From: Verrucomicrobiota bacterium
Lineage (GTDB): Bacteria; Verrucomicrobiota; Verrucomicrobiia; Chthoniobacterales; Terrimicrobiaceae
Direction of reading: 5' to 3'
NCBI GenBank assembly: GCA_026398275.1
Contig: JAPLTF010000069.1
Coordinates: 21,719-85,718 of the forward strand
DNA: 64,000 nt
Shown one piece after another: positions 50,662 through 60,503 of the stretch. The first letter of the stretch is position 1. The number at the start of each line of letters is the position of its first letter. Both the position numbers and the translations under genes were made by a program. The notes beneath the pieces were generated by a model. That model was not told the DNA's origin, ran no database searches, and was given only the letters and a program-made list of their open reading frames with translations.

Positions 50662-51384
50662 TCAGACCGCCACGACCCATTGATGCTTCTCCCTCGCCGT
50701 CACGAGGAATTCCAGCTTGCCGCGGTCGCGTTCCATCTCGCCCGCCGTCGAGCCTTTGTGGAACAGCGCGCCGGTCGGGCAGGCTTGCACGCACTTGCCG
50801 CATTGCGTGCAGGAAACGGATTCGCCCCACGGCATGTTGAGGTCGGTGATGATGTGCGACTTTGTGCCGCGCCCGGAGACGTTCTTCGTGCCCGCGCCTT
50901 CGATGTGCCAGCACACGCGCACACAACGCGTGCAAAGAATGCAGCGGTTGTGATCCATGCCGAACAGCCGCTGCGTGGTGTCCACGCCCCATTTCGGGAA
51001 CAGGTATTCATAGCGGACGTGATCCATGCCCAGCGAGTAAGCCATCGTTTGCAGCTCGCAATGGCCGTTGGACACGCACACGGCGCAGACGTGATTTCGC
51101 TCGGCGAAGAGCAGCTCCAATGTCATGCGGCGATACTTGCGCAGGCGTTCGCTGTCGGTGTTGATCTCCATGCCCTCGGCGACTTTCGTGGCGCAGGCGG
51201 GCAACAGCTTCGGGACGCCCACGACCTCCACGAGGCACAGGCGGCAGGCGCCCACATCGTAAATTCCCTCGAGGTGGCAGAGCGTCGGGATCTTGATGCC
51301 CGCTTCCTCCGCCACCTGCAAAACCGTTGCGCCCTCCTCGGCGGTGATGGATTTGCCGTCAATCGTCAGTGTTTTGGCAGCCAT
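50662..51384 (-). CDS. hoxU: Hydrogenase diaphorase iron-sulfur subunit HoxU
   Basis: Protein of 240 residues resembling the NuoG N-terminal region. A plant-type [2Fe-2S] site is in [19 protein letters not shown] and LPACATKV; then [15 protein letters not shown]; two [4Fe-4S] sites follow in [11 protein letters not shown] and [15 protein letters not shown]. It links the hydrogenase module HoxYH to the NAD(P)-reducing module HoxEF. It starts 12 bases after hoxF. No frameshift or missing cysteine was seen. Confidence 0.95.
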   Translation of the reverse strand: MAAKTLTIDGKSITAEEGATVLQVAEEAGIKIPTLCHLEGIYDVGACRLCLVEVVGVPKLLPACATKVAEGMEINTDSERLRKYRRMTLELLFAERNHVCAVCVSNGHCELQTMAYSLGMDHVRYEYLFPKWGVDTTQRLFGMDHNRCILCTRCVRVCWHIEGAGTKNVSGRGTKSHIITDLNMPWGESVSCTQCGKCVQACPTGALFHKGSTAGEMERDRGKLEFLVTAREKHQWVVAV

Positions 51385-51396
51385 AATGTTTTCGGG

Positions 51397-53046
51397 TTAT
51401 TTCGCCTCCGCTGCGGGCTGCCTGTTGGTATCGCCGTTGCCGCCCGGGCCGTATTTGTCGGGTTGGAGCAGCGCCTCGTATTCGTTGCGGAAGAACCGCA
51501 GCGTGCTCATCGTGGGATTCGGGGCGGTCTGGCCGAGGCCGCAGAGGCTGGTGTTCTTCACCATGTCGCAAAGTTCTTCGAGCTTCTCGAGATCGCGCCT
51601 GGTGGCTTTGCGTTTGAGAATCTTTTCCAGCAGGTTGTGCATCTGCACCGTGCCGGCGCGGCAGGGGATGCACTTGCCGCAGGATTCGTCCATGCAGAAC
51701 TCCATGAAGAAGCGCGCCACGTCCACCATGTTGGTGCTGTCGTCCATCACGATCATGCCTCCCGAGCCCATGATCGAGCCGAGCTTTCCGAGCGATTCGT
51801 AATCCACGGGTGTGTCGAGATGCTGCGCCGGGATGCAGCCGCCGGACGGGCCGCCCGTCTGCACGGCCTTGATCTCCGCGCCGCCGGGAGCGCCGCCACC
51901 CATTTCCTGAACGATGGTGCGGAGCGGCGTGCCCATCGGCACCTCGATGAGGCCGGTGTTCTTGATGTTGCCGGCCAGCGCAAAAACTTTCGTGCCCTTG
52001 CTCTTCTCGGTCCCGATGCCGGCGAACCATTCCGCGCCGTTGCGATAAATCGGCGGCACGTTGGCGAAGGTCTCGACGTTGTTGATGAGCGTGGGGCAGC
52101 CATACAGGCCGCTCTCCGCGGGAAACGGCGGACGCGGACGCGGCGTGCCGCGCTTGCCTTCGACCGACGCCATGAGCGCGGTTTCCTCGCCGCAAACAAA
52201 CGCGCCCGCGCCGATGCGCAGGTCCACTGTGAAGTTGAACGGCGATTCAAAAATCCCGCTGCCCAGCACGCCGAGCTGCTTGGCCTGCTTGATCGCGAGC
52301 TGCAAGCGGCTGATGGCGAGAGGGTATTCCGCGCGCACGTAAATGAATCCCTGATCCGCCCCCACCGCGTAGGCGGCGATCGCCATGCCTTCGAGCACGC
52401 TGTGAGGGTCGCTTTCAAGGACGCTTCGATCCATGAATGCGCCCGGGTCGCCTTCGTCGGCATTGCAGATGATGTATTTCTTCGCGCCAGGAGATTTGGC
52501 GACCGTGCCCCACTTGAGACCGGTGGGGAAGCCCGCGCCGCCGCGCCCGCGCAGGCCGCTCCCGACCATCGTCTCGACGACGTCCCTGGGCGTCATCTCG
52601 CGGAGCACCTCGTGCAACGCCTCATAGCCTCCCACCGTGATGTAGCTTTCGATGCGCTCGGGATCAATCACCCCGCTGTTCGCGAGCACGATGCCGAGTT
52701 GGTTCTTGAAGAATGCCGCGTCCGGGTCGGCCTGCGGGATATTCGCCGTGCCGCCATGGAGTGCGGCGATGATGGCGGGCGCGTTCTCCGGCGTGACCTT
52801 GATGTAGAGCGAATTCTGCGGGTCGGCCTGGACGAGAGGGCCTTCGCAGCAAAGTTTCATGCAGCCGACGCCGCGCACTTCGACGTCATTCTCAAGGCCG
52901 GCTTGGGCGACCGCGTTTTCGAGTTGTTCCTTGACGCCCTTCGCGTCCGAGGACATGCAGCCGGCGGCCATGCAACAGCGAAGCGTGACCTTTTTGCGCG
53001 CGGCGAGTTCCTTTGTCTTGATTTGAACCAGATCGTTGAGAATCAT
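51397..53046 (-). CDS. hoxF: Hydrogenase diaphorase flavoprotein subunit HoxF
   Basis: Protein of 549 residues with an N-terminal thioredoxin-like [2Fe-2S] domain (TLRCCMAAGCMSSD, CMKLCCEGP), the FMN/NAD(P)H-binding stretch GSGLRGRGGAGFPTG, and the [4Fe-4S] site ESCGKCIPCRAGT. The C-terminal tail from about YGPGGNGDTN is short and low-complexity. The start codon at 53046 overlaps the hoxE stop. It is the site where NAD+ or NADP+ is reduced with electrons from H2. Nucleotide preference is not decided by eye. Confidence 0.95.
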   Translation of the reverse strand: MILNDLVQIKTKELAARKKVTLRCCMAAGCMSSDAKGVKEQLENAVAQAGLENDVEVRGVGCMKLCCEGPLVQADPQNSLYIKVTPENAPAIIAALHGGTANIPQADPDAAFFKNQLGIVLANSGVIDPERIESYITVGGYEALHEVLREMTPRDVVETMVGSGLRGRGGAGFPTGLKWGTVAKSPGAKKYIICNADEGDPGAFMDRSVLESDPHSVLEGMAIAAYAVGADQGFIYVRAEYPLAISRLQLAIKQAKQLGVLGSGIFESPFNFTVDLRIGAGAFVCGEETALMASVEGKRGTPRPRPPFPAESGLYGCPTLINNVETFANVPPIYRNGAEWFAGIGTEKSKGTKVFALAGNIKNTGLIEVPMGTPLRTIVQEMGGGAPGGAEIKAVQTGGPSGGCIPAQHLDTPVDYESLGKLGSIMGSGGMIVMDDSTNMVDVARFFMEFCMDESCGKCIPCRAGTVQMHNLLEKILKRKATRRDLEKLEELCDMVKNTSLCGLGQTAPNPTMSTLRFFRNEYEALLQPDKYGPGGNGDTNRQPAAEAK

Positions 53047-53570
53047 TTTGCCACCCACTTGTTGATGTGTTCGAGCGCTGACTCCGGAGACTGGCGCGGA
53101 GTGACAGAGCCGTCGTAAACCACCGCCGGCGCGATGCCGCACGCGCCGATGCACCGCGCGGTCAGGAGCGAGACGTTGTTGTCCGCAGTGGTTTCCCCCG
53201 CCTTGATCTTGAGGTGCTCCTGCACGGCCCCGATGACCTTGTCCGCGCCCTTCACGTAACACGCCGTCCCCATGCAGACGACGCACGTGTGTTCGCCCTT
53301 CGGTTTGAGCGTGAAGAAATGGTAGAACGTCGCGACGCCATAAACGCGGCTCGGCGGCAGCTTGAGCTTGTAGGAAACGAACAGGAGCAGGTCGTCCTCG
53401 AGATAGCCGAACAGTTCCTGCGCCTTGTGAAGAATCTCGATGAGCGCATCATGGCGGAACTGGTGCTTCTTCATGTGCACTTCAAGGATCTTGAAGCGCT
53501 TGTCTCCTGAAGCGTGTTCCAGGGCCATTTGAAGTCGGCTCTGTTTGTTGCGGGAGGATACGGCAGTCAT
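53043..53570 (-). CDS. hoxE: Hydrogenase diaphorase subunit HoxE (NuoE-like)
   Basis: Thioredoxin-like [2Fe-2S] protein of 175 residues. Cysteine ligands are in VVCMGTACYVKGAD and ARCIGACGIAPAV. The N-terminal helical part (HDALIEILHKAQELFGYLEDDLLLFV) is typical. Its presence makes this a five-subunit HoxEFUYH complex, as in cyanobacterial and many bacterial bidirectional enzymes, rather than the HoxFUYH tetramer. It is 141 bases downstream of hypE; that gap may hold a second promoter. Confidence 0.95.
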   Translation of the reverse strand: MTAVSSRNKQSRLQMALEHASGDKRFKILEVHMKKHQFRHDALIEILHKAQELFGYLEDDLLLFVSYKLKLPPSRVYGVATFYHFFTLKPKGEHTCVVCMGTACYVKGADKVIGAVQEHLKIKAGETTADNNVSLLTARCIGACGIAPAVVYDGSVTPRQSPESALEHINKWVAK

Positions 53571-53711
53571 CGTTTTTTTGTCTGCGGCTGTTGGTAGAGG
53601 AAAATGGCGGATGATGCAAGATATTAGCGCGATAAATACTTTACAGGGTCTCCGGGATGCCGCAGTTGAAAACGGAGCGGTGCAGCCGCGCGAGCGCAGG
53701 TTTGAGGCGGG

Positions 53712-54764
53712 TCAACAAATCCGCGGCAGCTGCTCGCCGCTGGGCATGTCGAGGATGCGGCTGGCACCGATGGGGCTCTTCAGCGTCACGAGCGGCGCGG
53801 CTTTCTCCGCAACTTCGCCAATGACGGTTGCCGCTTCACAGACCTCGAAGCCGCGGAGAATTTGCACCACCCGCTCAGAATCCTTCGCCGCGACGAAGGC
53901 GACGAACCGTCCTTCGTTCGCCACATGCAACGGATCAAGCCCGAGCATCTCGCACGCGGCGTGAACGTCTTCGCGGACGGGAATCGCCTTTTGTTCCGCG
54001 GCGATCTTCACGCCTGCGGCTTCGGCGATTTCATTCAGCGCGCCGGCCAGGCCGCCGCGCGTGAGGTCGCGCAGGCAGCGGATTTCCACTCCGGCTTCGA
54101 GCAGTGCCAGGACGGGCCCGGCGACAGGCGCGGAGTCGCTTTCGATGGTGCTTTCGAACTGCAACCCCTCGCGCACCGCCATGATGGCCATGCCGTGTCT
54201 GCCCAGATCACCGCTGACAATCACCGCATCCCCCGGCCGGACGTTCTGCGGAGCAATGTGGAGGGCGTGTTCGATGACGCCGATGCCCGTGGTGGTGATG
54301 AGCAATCCGTCGCCATTGCCATTGTCCACGACCTTCGTGTCGCCGGTGATAATCTGCACGCCGCAACGCTTCGCCGCGCCGCTCATCGAGCAGACGGCGC
54401 GCCACAACGTCTCCATCGGCAAGCCTTCCTCGATGATGAACGCGCAGCTCAGGTAAAGCGGGCGCGCGCCGCTCATCGCCAGATCGTTGACCGTGCCGTG
54501 CACCGCCATCGAGCCGATGTCGCCGCCGGGAAAAAACAGCGGGCGCACGACGTAGGAATCGGTCGTCATCGCCAGCCTGCCCGGCGGAACGGCAAACTGG
54601 GCGGAGTCGTGGCGCGTGTCGAGAATCGGATTGCTGAACGCCGGGCCAAAAACATTTTCCATCAACTGATGAGTCAGCATCCCGCCGCCACCGTGGGCCA
54701 TGAGGACGTGAGGATGCTGCCGGATCGGCAGCGGGCAGCCCGCGTTAAAGTCAGGAATTTTCAT
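53712..54764 (-). CDS. hypE: Hydrogenase expression/formation protein HypE
   Basis: ATP-dependent dehydratase of 350 residues that turns the C-terminal carbamoylated cysteine into thiocyanate for the Fe(CN)2CO centre. It ends in PRIC with the acceptor cysteine. The N-terminal [17 protein letters not shown] and the AIR-synthase motifs [23 protein letters not shown] and ITGDTKVV are clear. It is 9 bases after hypD and partners with HypF encoded upstream in the operon. Confidence 0.97.
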   Translation of the reverse strand: MKIPDFNAGCPLPIRQHPHVLMAHGGGGMLTHQLMENVFGPAFSNPILDTRHDSAQFAVPPGRLAMTTDSYVVRPLFFPGGDIGSMAVHGTVNDLAMSGARPLYLSCAFIIEEGLPMETLWRAVCSMSGAAKRCGVQIITGDTKVVDNGNGDGLLITTTGIGVIEHALHIAPQNVRPGDAVIVSGDLGRHGMAIMAVREGLQFESTIESDSAPVAGPVLALLEAGVEIRCLRDLTRGGLAGALNEIAEAAGVKIAAEQKAIPVREDVHAACEMLGLDPLHVANEGRFVAFVAAKDSERVVQILRGFEVCEAATVIGEVAEKAAPLVTLKSPIGASRILDMPSGEQLPRIC

Positions 54765-54773
54765 TTCGCATGT

Positions 54774-55871
54774 TCAACTTCTGGCGCTCTGGCGACGATA
54801 CCGGTGGTAAGCCGCACAAGCGCCTTCGCTCGATACCATGGTCGCGCCGAGCGGGTGTTCGGGCGTGCAGCGGTTGCCGAAGGCCGGGCATTCGTGCGGC
54901 TTGATTTGCCCTTGCAACACGAGCCCGCTCAAGCAATCCGCCGGTTCCTCAACGCGGTGGGCGGCCAGGCCAAACTTCTTTTCGGCGTCAAACGCCGCAT
55001 AGGCGTCGGCCAGGCCCAGGCCGCTCGCCGGAATCTCGCCGACGCCCCGCCACTTGCGCGGCACGATTCTGAAGACCTTGCGCATCAGTTCCTGCGCCGG
55101 CTGGTTGCCCCGCTTGCACACGGCGCGGGCGTATTGGTTCTCGACCCCGGCACGGCCGGACTCCAGCTGCTGCACGCACATCAGGATGCCCTGCAAAATA
55201 TCGAGCGGCTCGAAGCCTGTGACCACGATCGGCACGCGATACTTTGCGGCGAGCGGCGGATATTCCCCGGTGCCCATGACCGCGCAAACGTGGCCCGCCG
55301 CGAGAAATGCCTGCACGCGGCAGTCCGGCGACGACATCAGCGCATCGATCGCCGGTGGCACGAGCACATGCGAGATGAGCATGGAAAAATTCTTCAGCCC
55401 CTTCTGCGCGGCCTGATACACCGCCATCGCCGTCGCCGGCGCGGTGGTTTCGAAGCCCACGCCGAAAAACACGACTTCCTTGCCGGGGTTTTGTTCCGCG
55501 AGCTTCACGGCATCCAACGGCGAATAAACCATTCGCACATCACCACCCGTCGCCTTGACCGTGAGCAAATCCCTGGTGCTGCCCGGCACGCGCAGCATGT
55601 CGCCGAACGACGTGAAGATCACGCCCGGCCGCGCGGCGATTTCCAGCGCCTTGTCGATCATCTCCAGCGGCGTCACGCACACCGGGCAGCCCGGCCCGTG
55701 GATGAGCGTGATCTGCTTGGGCAGCAGCTCATCAATGCCGAACTTCACGATGGCGTGCGTCTGGCCGCCGCATACCTCCATGATGCTCCACGGCTTTGTG
55801 GTGGTGCGGTGGATTTCCCCCGCGAGCTGATGCGCGAGTTCGCCATCGCGATATTCGTCGAGGAATTTCAT
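54774..55871 (-). CDS. hypD: Hydrogenase formation protein HypD
   Basis: Iron-sulfur protein of 365 residues that, with HypC, assembles the Fe(CN)2CO unit. Conserved motifs are [41 protein letters not shown] and a C-terminal cysteine set for its [4Fe-4S] cluster in [16 protein letters not shown]. The start overlaps the hypC stop by four bases. The length is standard. Confidence 0.97.
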   Translation of the reverse strand: MKFLDEYRDGELAHQLAGEIHRTTTKPWSIMEVCGGQTHAIVKFGIDELLPKQITLIHGPGCPVCVTPLEMIDKALEIAARPGVIFTSFGDMLRVPGSTRDLLTVKATGGDVRMVYSPLDAVKLAEQNPGKEVVFFGVGFETTAPATAMAVYQAAQKGLKNFSMLISHVLVPPAIDALMSSPDCRVQAFLAAGHVCAVMGTGEYPPLAAKYRVPIVVTGFEPLDILQGILMCVQQLESGRAGVENQYARAVCKRGNQPAQELMRKVFRIVPRKWRGVGEIPASGLGLADAYAAFDAEKKFGLAAHRVEEPADCLSGLVLQGQIKPHECPAFGNRCTPEHPLGATMVSSEGACAAYHRYRRQSARS

Positions 55872-56122
55872 GGCCCGCCCTCCTTCAGCCCGTCGAGTTC
55901 CTCCATCTGCCGGAGATACTCGAAAACCTTGTGCGCCTCGTCCTCGTCCACTTTGCTGAGCGCGAATCCGGCGTGGACGATGACATAATCCCCAACCTGA
56001 GCTTCCGGCACATAGGCAAGGCTCGCTTCCTTGATGACGCCGCCGAAGTTGACCTTGCCCATGCGCGTGATCGGGTCATCACCGGTGAGGGTTTCAACTT
56101 TGCCTGGAATCGCGAGACACAT
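55868..56122 (-). CDS. hypC: Hydrogenase assembly chaperone HypC
   Basis: Small chaperone of 84 residues starting [12 protein letters not shown], where the N-terminal cysteine binds the iron ligand unit and the large-subunit precursor. The middle [20 protein letters not shown] is typical of HypC/HybG. It lies 7 bases after hypF and overlaps hypD, so its synthesis is tied to its partners. Only one hypC copy is in the window. Confidence 0.97.
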   Translation of the reverse strand: MCLAIPGKVETLTGDDPITRMGKVNFGGVIKEASLAYVPEAQVGDYVIVHAGFALSKVDEDEAHKVFEYLRQMEELDGLKEGGP

Positions 56123-56129
56123 ATTTCGT

Positions 56130-58544
56130 TCAGCCTAACCCGTGGCGGGCGGCGAAGACTTGACCCAGGGCAAGTCCGCCATCATTTGTCGGCACGCGCT
56201 GATGCCAATACGGTTGAAACCCTGCTTCCCGCAATCGCGTCACCGCGTGCTCCGTCAGGTAACGGTTCTGAAAACAGCCGCCACTCAGCGCCACGCGAGG
56301 ACAGCCGATCCGCCGCGCGACCTCGACAATCGCCTCCACCAGCGTGTTGTGAAACTTCGCGGCGATCTCGCCGACGGAAACGCCCCGCTGCAAATCGGCC
56401 GCGATCGCAGCGATCATCGCTGACCAGTCCAGTTGCATCGGCGCATGGCGGCTGTCGACTGGCAATTCATAGATGGCGCCAGTCTCGGTCCCATCAATGG
56501 CAAACTCCAGCTCCATCGCCGCCTGACCTTCAAACCGCGACTGCTGGCGCAAGCCCACCAGCGCGGCCACCGCATCAAACAGGCGCCCGGCGCTGGAACA
56601 CCAGGGCGAATTCAATCCGCGCGCCATGGCCGTCTCCAACGCGGCCCGCTCCATCGGGGGAAACATCCCGGCGAACTTTTGCCGCATCTCCAACAAAGTC
56701 TGATCGCGGTGATCGGCCAGTTCATGCAGCAACCCGAGCGCGGCGCGGCGCGGCTCTTTCACCGCCGCATCGCCGCCCGGCAACCGGAATGGCCGAAAGG
56801 AGGCGAGGCGTTCCACCGCATCGCCCGTCACGAGGAAAAATTCGCCGCCCCAGATTGTGCCGTCCGTGCCATAGCCCGTGCCGTCCCAAGCCACGCCCAG
56901 CGCGGGCAGCTCGGCCTCGTTCTCGGCGAGGCAGGACAAAACGTGGGCGATGTGGTGTTGGACCTGGATGACGCGCGGAGCGGCGGCCTCCGGCCCGGCA
57001 GGGCGCTGCTTTTCGGATTCCCGCCGGGCCGGATGCTGGCGTTCCAAGGCAAACTTCGTCGAGAGATAGTCCGGGTGCAGATCGGCGGCGATGATGTCCG
57101 GATCCGCGCCGTAGAGCTGGGGCAAGTCGGCGGCGGCGCGGCGGAAGGCGATGTCCGACTGTTCGGTTTCCAGATCGCCGATATGCTGGCTGAGAAAAAC
57201 CTGTTCGCCCACCGCCAGCGCGATCGAGTTCTTCAGATGCGCGCCAACGGCGAGGATCTTTTGATTTTGGAGTTTTGAGTCTGGAATCTGAACCGGCAGC
57301 GGCGCGTAACCACGCGCCCGGCGCAAGACCATCTCGCGGCCCGACATGATGAGGGCGATGGAGTCGTCCAGGTGGCGGACGATGGGACGATTGTGGACGA
57401 GAAACACATCCGCAATGCCGCGCAGCCGGTCGAGCGCCTCGTGTTCGTCGGTGCAAATGGGCTCATCGCTCAAGTTGCCGCTGGTGGCGACGACCGGGAA
57501 ACCCAACTCCGCCATCAGCAGGTGATGCAGGGGATTCGATGGCAGCATCACGCCGAGATTTGGATTTCCGGGGGCGACGCCGTCTGCGGGCGAGGCTTGA
57601 GGCCGGAGGCTGGAAGCCGGGCGGCGGCGCAACAGAACAATGGGTGCCTCAGGCGAGTGCAGCAGCCGCTCTTCCAGCGCCGAGACTTCACAAACTTCCA
57701 TCACGCCTGGCAGCGACGGAAACATCAAAGCGAACGGTTTTTCCTCACGGTGCTTGCGCTCGCGCAGGCGGCGGACGGCCCCGGCGTTCCGCGCGTCCAC
57801 CAGCAAATGGAATCCGCCGATGCCTTTCACCGCCACGATCTGCCCGCGACGAATGGCTTCGACGCCAGCCAGCAGGGCCGCATGACCGCGGGCCAGCGGC
57901 CATGGCTGGACCGGCGGCACGCCTGCGCCGGGCTCCCACAGTTCCAGTTGCGGGCCGCAGGCAGAACACGCGTTGGGCTGCGCGTGAAAGCGGCGGCTGC
58001 GCGGGTCGTCGTATTCCGCCTCACACGCGGGACACATCTTGAACCCGCGCATCGAAGTGTTGGCGCGGTCGTAGGGAAGCGCCTCGATGATGCTGAAGCG
58101 CGGGCCGCAATTCGTGCAGTTTGTGAACGGGTGGCGATGGCGGCGATTCGCCGGATCGAAAATCTCGCGCAGACAATCCGGGCAGGTTGCGATATCCGGC
58201 AACACGAGCGCGGTCCGGTGCCCGGATTTCCCGCTCTCGCGGATCACGAACCCGTCGTAGCCGATGGCATCGAGCCAGGTGGATTCGAGGCTTTGGATGA
58301 AACTGCGGGGCGGCTTTTCGGTTTCAAGGCGGCGGCGGAATTGCTCCAGCACGGCCTGCGCGCCCTCGACTTCCATGAAGACGCCCTGCGGAGAATTGTT
58401 CACCCAGCCGGCCAGGTCCAACTCGGACGCCAGGCGATAGACGAACGGACGGAAGCCCACGCCCTGAACCGCGCCACGAACAACCAGCTTCAGGCGTGTG
58501 GTGGCACGCGCGAGGCTGGCTTCCAGTGTCGTCATTTTCCCCAT
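56130..58544 (-). CDS. hypF: Carbamoyltransferase HypF
   Basis: Protein of 804 residues that makes the cyanide ligand precursor from carbamoyl phosphate. Domains in order: acylphosphatase (RGAVQGVGFRPFVYRLA), two zinc-finger pairs (CPDCLREIF, CTNCGPRFS, CPACEAEYD, CSACGPQ), YrdC-like (VAVKGIGGFHLLVDA), and a Kae1-like C-terminal domain (HPDYLSTKFA, VQHHIAHVLSCL). ATG 58544 has GGAAA upstream; an ATG at 58535 is a close alternative. It is the first gene of the ten-gene hyp-hox operon and lies 265 bases from the integrase start. Confidence 0.96.
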   Translation of the reverse strand: MGKMTTLEASLARATTRLKLVVRGAVQGVGFRPFVYRLASELDLAGWVNNSPQGVFMEVEGAQAVLEQFRRRLETEKPPRSFIQSLESTWLDAIGYDGFVIRESGKSGHRTALVLPDIATCPDCLREIFDPANRRHRHPFTNCTNCGPRFSIIEALPYDRANTSMRGFKMCPACEAEYDDPRSRRFHAQPNACSACGPQLELWEPGAGVPPVQPWPLARGHAALLAGVEAIRRGQIVAVKGIGGFHLLVDARNAGAVRRLRERKHREEKPFALMFPSLPGVMEVCEVSALEERLLHSPEAPIVLLRRRPASSLRPQASPADGVAPGNPNLGVMLPSNPLHHLLMAELGFPVVATSGNLSDEPICTDEHEALDRLRGIADVFLVHNRPIVRHLDDSIALIMSGREMVLRRARGYAPLPVQIPDSKLQNQKILAVGAHLKNSIALAVGEQVFLSQHIGDLETEQSDIAFRRAAADLPQLYGADPDIIAADLHPDYLSTKFALERQHPARRESEKQRPAGPEAAAPRVIQVQHHIAHVLSCLAENEAELPALGVAWDGTGYGTDGTIWGGEFFLVTGDAVERLASFRPFRLPGGDAAVKEPRRAALGLLHELADHRDQTLLEMRQKFAGMFPPMERAALETAMARGLNSPWCSSAGRLFDAVAALVGLRQQSRFEGQAAMELEFAIDGTETGAIYELPVDSRHAPMQLDWSAMIAAIAADLQRGVSVGEIAAKFHNTLVEAIVEVARRIGCPRVALSGGCFQNRYLTEHAVTRLREAGFQPYWHQRVPTNDGGLALGQVFAARHGLG

Positions 58545-58809
58545 GGTTTCCAAAAGTCACGAAGGGAATAGCACACGGCGATCCCAATTCGGATGCACAA
58601 ACTGAAAAACTTGCAAAACCCCGGACCGGAGAGAAAATCACCGAGGCATTTCCGCCCATGAGATGTTTTGCGACACGGGCAGGATGGCTGGTTTGGGAAG
58701 TGCGGGAAACATCTCTGGAACAACTCATTGTGAAAGTCACGGGCATGGAAGGCGAGTAGATTCATGCAGGATTTCATGCAGCGAGGTTTTGACACCGGTC
58801 CCTCGGCGT
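58545..58809. promoter_or_regulatory. Divergent control region of the hyp-hox operon and the integrase
   Basis: Contains the presumed promoter of hypF and the left end of the integrated element. A short direct repeat (AAAGTCACG) occurs at about 58555 and 58734, and TTCATGCAG is repeated 12 bases apart near 58762. No tRNA is present. Attachment sites could not be defined without the other end. Confidence 0.35.
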
Positions 58810-60063
58810 ATGAAGCCGAGAAATACAGTGGTGAGTGTGGGCCGGGAGCTGGCGGAAATCAAGATCTACACGCTGCGAAGCCGTGGGGGCTATCGATCCT
58901 TCCAATGCTGCTGGTATGAATTGGGCAAGCGGCAGACGAAGACGTTCGGGCACCTGCGGGCGGCGAAGCTCTTCGCCCAGCAGAAGACAGTCGCCCTGGC
59001 CAACGGGCTGACGGAGATCAACGAATCCACGCTGCGGGATGTGGAGGTGTTCAAGGACTGCGAGAACCGGATCGCGAAATTCGGACTCTCAATTCCATCC
59101 GTGATCCAGGAATGGATCGCACTCAAGGAATTCCTGCCAAACGTTCCGCTCTCTGAGGCGGTGCAGTATTACCGCCGCCATCAGGGTGCCATCAAGCGCA
59201 TGACGGTCGCCGAGGCCATTGCCCTATTTTTAGAATCCAAGAAAGGGGCCGGATTGTCGGATGTCTATTTGTCGGGCTGCAAGGTGCAGTTTGAAAAGGT
59301 GACAAAAGGATTTGGCGCATACCAGCTCGGCGAGGTGGCGCAATCTCAGATCGACCAGTTTTTGCGGGGGTTGCCCGGCGGGCCGGTTTACAAGAACAAC
59401 TTCCGCCGCGCGCTGGTGACGTTGTTCAACTGGGCGCGCAAGCAGGGATACTTGGAGGCGGATCGGAAAACCGCCGCCGACCGGGCGATGAACTTTTCTC
59501 TGCCGGATACGGCTCCCGCCATCTGGACGTGCGAGGAAATGCGAAAGATCCTATCGGCGGCTCCGGCGAGGTTGATTCCGCTGCTGGCCATCGGGGCCTT
59601 CTCGGGGATTCGATCGGCGGAGATCGCGCGTCTGGAGTGGCAGGATGTGCTTTGGGACCGGGGCTACATCGAAGTGAAGGCGCGGAAGGCGAAAACCAAA
59701 TCGCGGCGGCTGGTTCCGTTGAAGGATAACCTCAAGCGCTGGCTGGAACCATTTCGGAAAGAGTCCGGGCAGATCAGCGAAGTCGAATGTTCTTCAGCCG
59801 GGCTCAACAGCCTGGGAGATGCCGTTGGTTTCAAATGGCGGCAGAACGCGCTGCGGCACAGTTATGCGAGCTACCGACTGGCCGAGATTCAGAGCGCGGC
59901 GCAGGTCGCGCTGGAACTCGGCAACAGCCCGGAGAAGCTCTTCGCGCACTACCGTGAACTGGTCACACCCGAAGCGGCCAGCGAATGGTTCCAGATTTTT
60001 CCGCCCGAGGGATGGGAGCCGAAGAAAGAAGTCCCGCGTCGGCGCAGGCTCCGGCCGTTGTGA
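58810..60063 (+). CDS. Tyrosine-type integrase of an integrated element
   Basis: Site-specific recombinase of 417 residues. N-terminal Arm-like region, core-binding domain (GAGLSDVYLSGCKVQFEKV) and catalytic domain with Arg in FSGIRSAEIARLEW, Lys in EVKARKAKTKSRR, NALRHSYASYRL, LGNSPEKLFAHY. The tyrosine is in FAHYREL. Two positions that are usually His (before LRH and in LGH) are Asn here, as in some verrucomicrobial integrases. Start ATG 58810 (MKPRNTVVSVGREL); upstream codons look non-conserved. It lies beside the hydrogenase operon and converges on an HTH gene 4 bases away. Confidence 0.88.
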   Translation: MKPRNTVVSVGRELAEIKIYTLRSRGGYRSFQCCWYELGKRQTKTFGHLRAAKLFAQQKTVALANGLTEINESTLRDVEVFKDCENRIAKFGLSIPSVIQEWIALKEFLPNVPLSEAVQYYRRHQGAIKRMTVAEAIALFLESKKGAGLSDVYLSGCKVQFEKVTKGFGAYQLGEVAQSQIDQFLRGLPGGPVYKNNFRRALVTLFNWARKQGYLEADRKTAADRAMNFSLPDTAPAIWTCEEMRKILSAAPARLIPLLAIGAFSGIRSAEIARLEWQDVLWDRGYIEVKARKAKTKSRRLVPLKDNLKRWLEPFRKESGQISEVECSSAGLNSLGDAVGFKWRQNALRHSYASYRLAEIQSAAQVALELGNSPEKLFAHYRELVTPEAASEWFQIFPPEGWEPKKEVPRRRRLRPL

Positions 60064-60067
60064 AAGC

Positions 60068-60277
60068 CTACCCCCTGGCTTCAACCCCGAACTTGCCGGT
60101 GATCGCCTGCCTGACCGCCTCGGCATCGAAGAGGTGGAGTCGCGGGCTCGGGGCGATGTAGGGGATCACGCGGTCACCGACCCAGTTGTCGATGGTGCGG
60201 GGGCTGACCCCCAGGAGCGCGGCGATTTCTTTTTTCTTGAGGAGTCTGCGGACGGTGGCGGCGGGTTCGATATTCAT
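60068..60277 (-). CDS. Excisionase/AlpA-like helix-turn-helix protein
   Basis: Protein of 69 residues with a MerR/AlpA-like winged helix: LLKKKEIAALLGVSPRTIDNWVGDRVIPYI. Proteins of this type are excisionases or activators of integrases in prophage and satellite elements. It is transcribed toward the integrase and away from the second HTH gene, with a palindromic control region between them. Length and pattern fit a directionality factor, but no test distinguishes it from a repressor. Confidence 0.75.
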   Translation of the reverse strand: MNIEPAATVRRLLKKKEIAALLGVSPRTIDNWVGDRVIPYIAPSPRLHLFDAEAVRQAITGKFGVEARG

Positions 60278-60322
60278 GCACCGTTTGCGATGTCAACGCA
60301 GAGAGTCGCGTTTTTGCGGAAA

Positions 60323-60340
60323 TGTCGTTACGTAACGACA
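60323..60340. promoter_or_regulatory. Perfect 18-base palindrome in element control region
   Basis: TGTCGTTACGTAACGACA is a perfect palindrome. It lies 46 bases upstream of the excisionase-like start and 164 bases before the other HTH gene. Symmetry, AT-rich surroundings and position between two divergent regulatory genes suggest an operator for one of the two HTH proteins. A second inverted repeat, GGTTTTGC at 60422-60429 with GCAAAACC at 60438-60445, may be a second site or a hairpin. Confidence 0.55.
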
Positions 60341-60503
60341 ATTGCCCAATTTTTGACTGCCGGAGAGCACGCTCAAAACGGGATTTTCACCCAAAAATTG
60401 AAAATTCGAAAAAAAACTTACGGTTTTGCCGCGTGGCGCAAAACCACAGGGTAATCGAAAGCCGGTGAAAGTCAAGCTTGCGGTTGACACCGCATGCGTG
60501 GGC

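Noticed and set aside
48427-53118. Long plus-strand open frames opposite hoxH, hoxU and hoxF
   Set aside because: Shadows of the hydrogenase genes; their proteins are rich in Ala, Arg, His and Val without domains.
58570-58640. Sigma-54-like GG...GC element upstream of hypF
   Set aside because: The spacing between GG and GC is 11 rather than 10 bases and the flanks do not match the consensus well.
58545-58809. tRNA gene as integration site of the element
   Set aside because: No cloverleaf or T-loop sequence is present beside the integrase.
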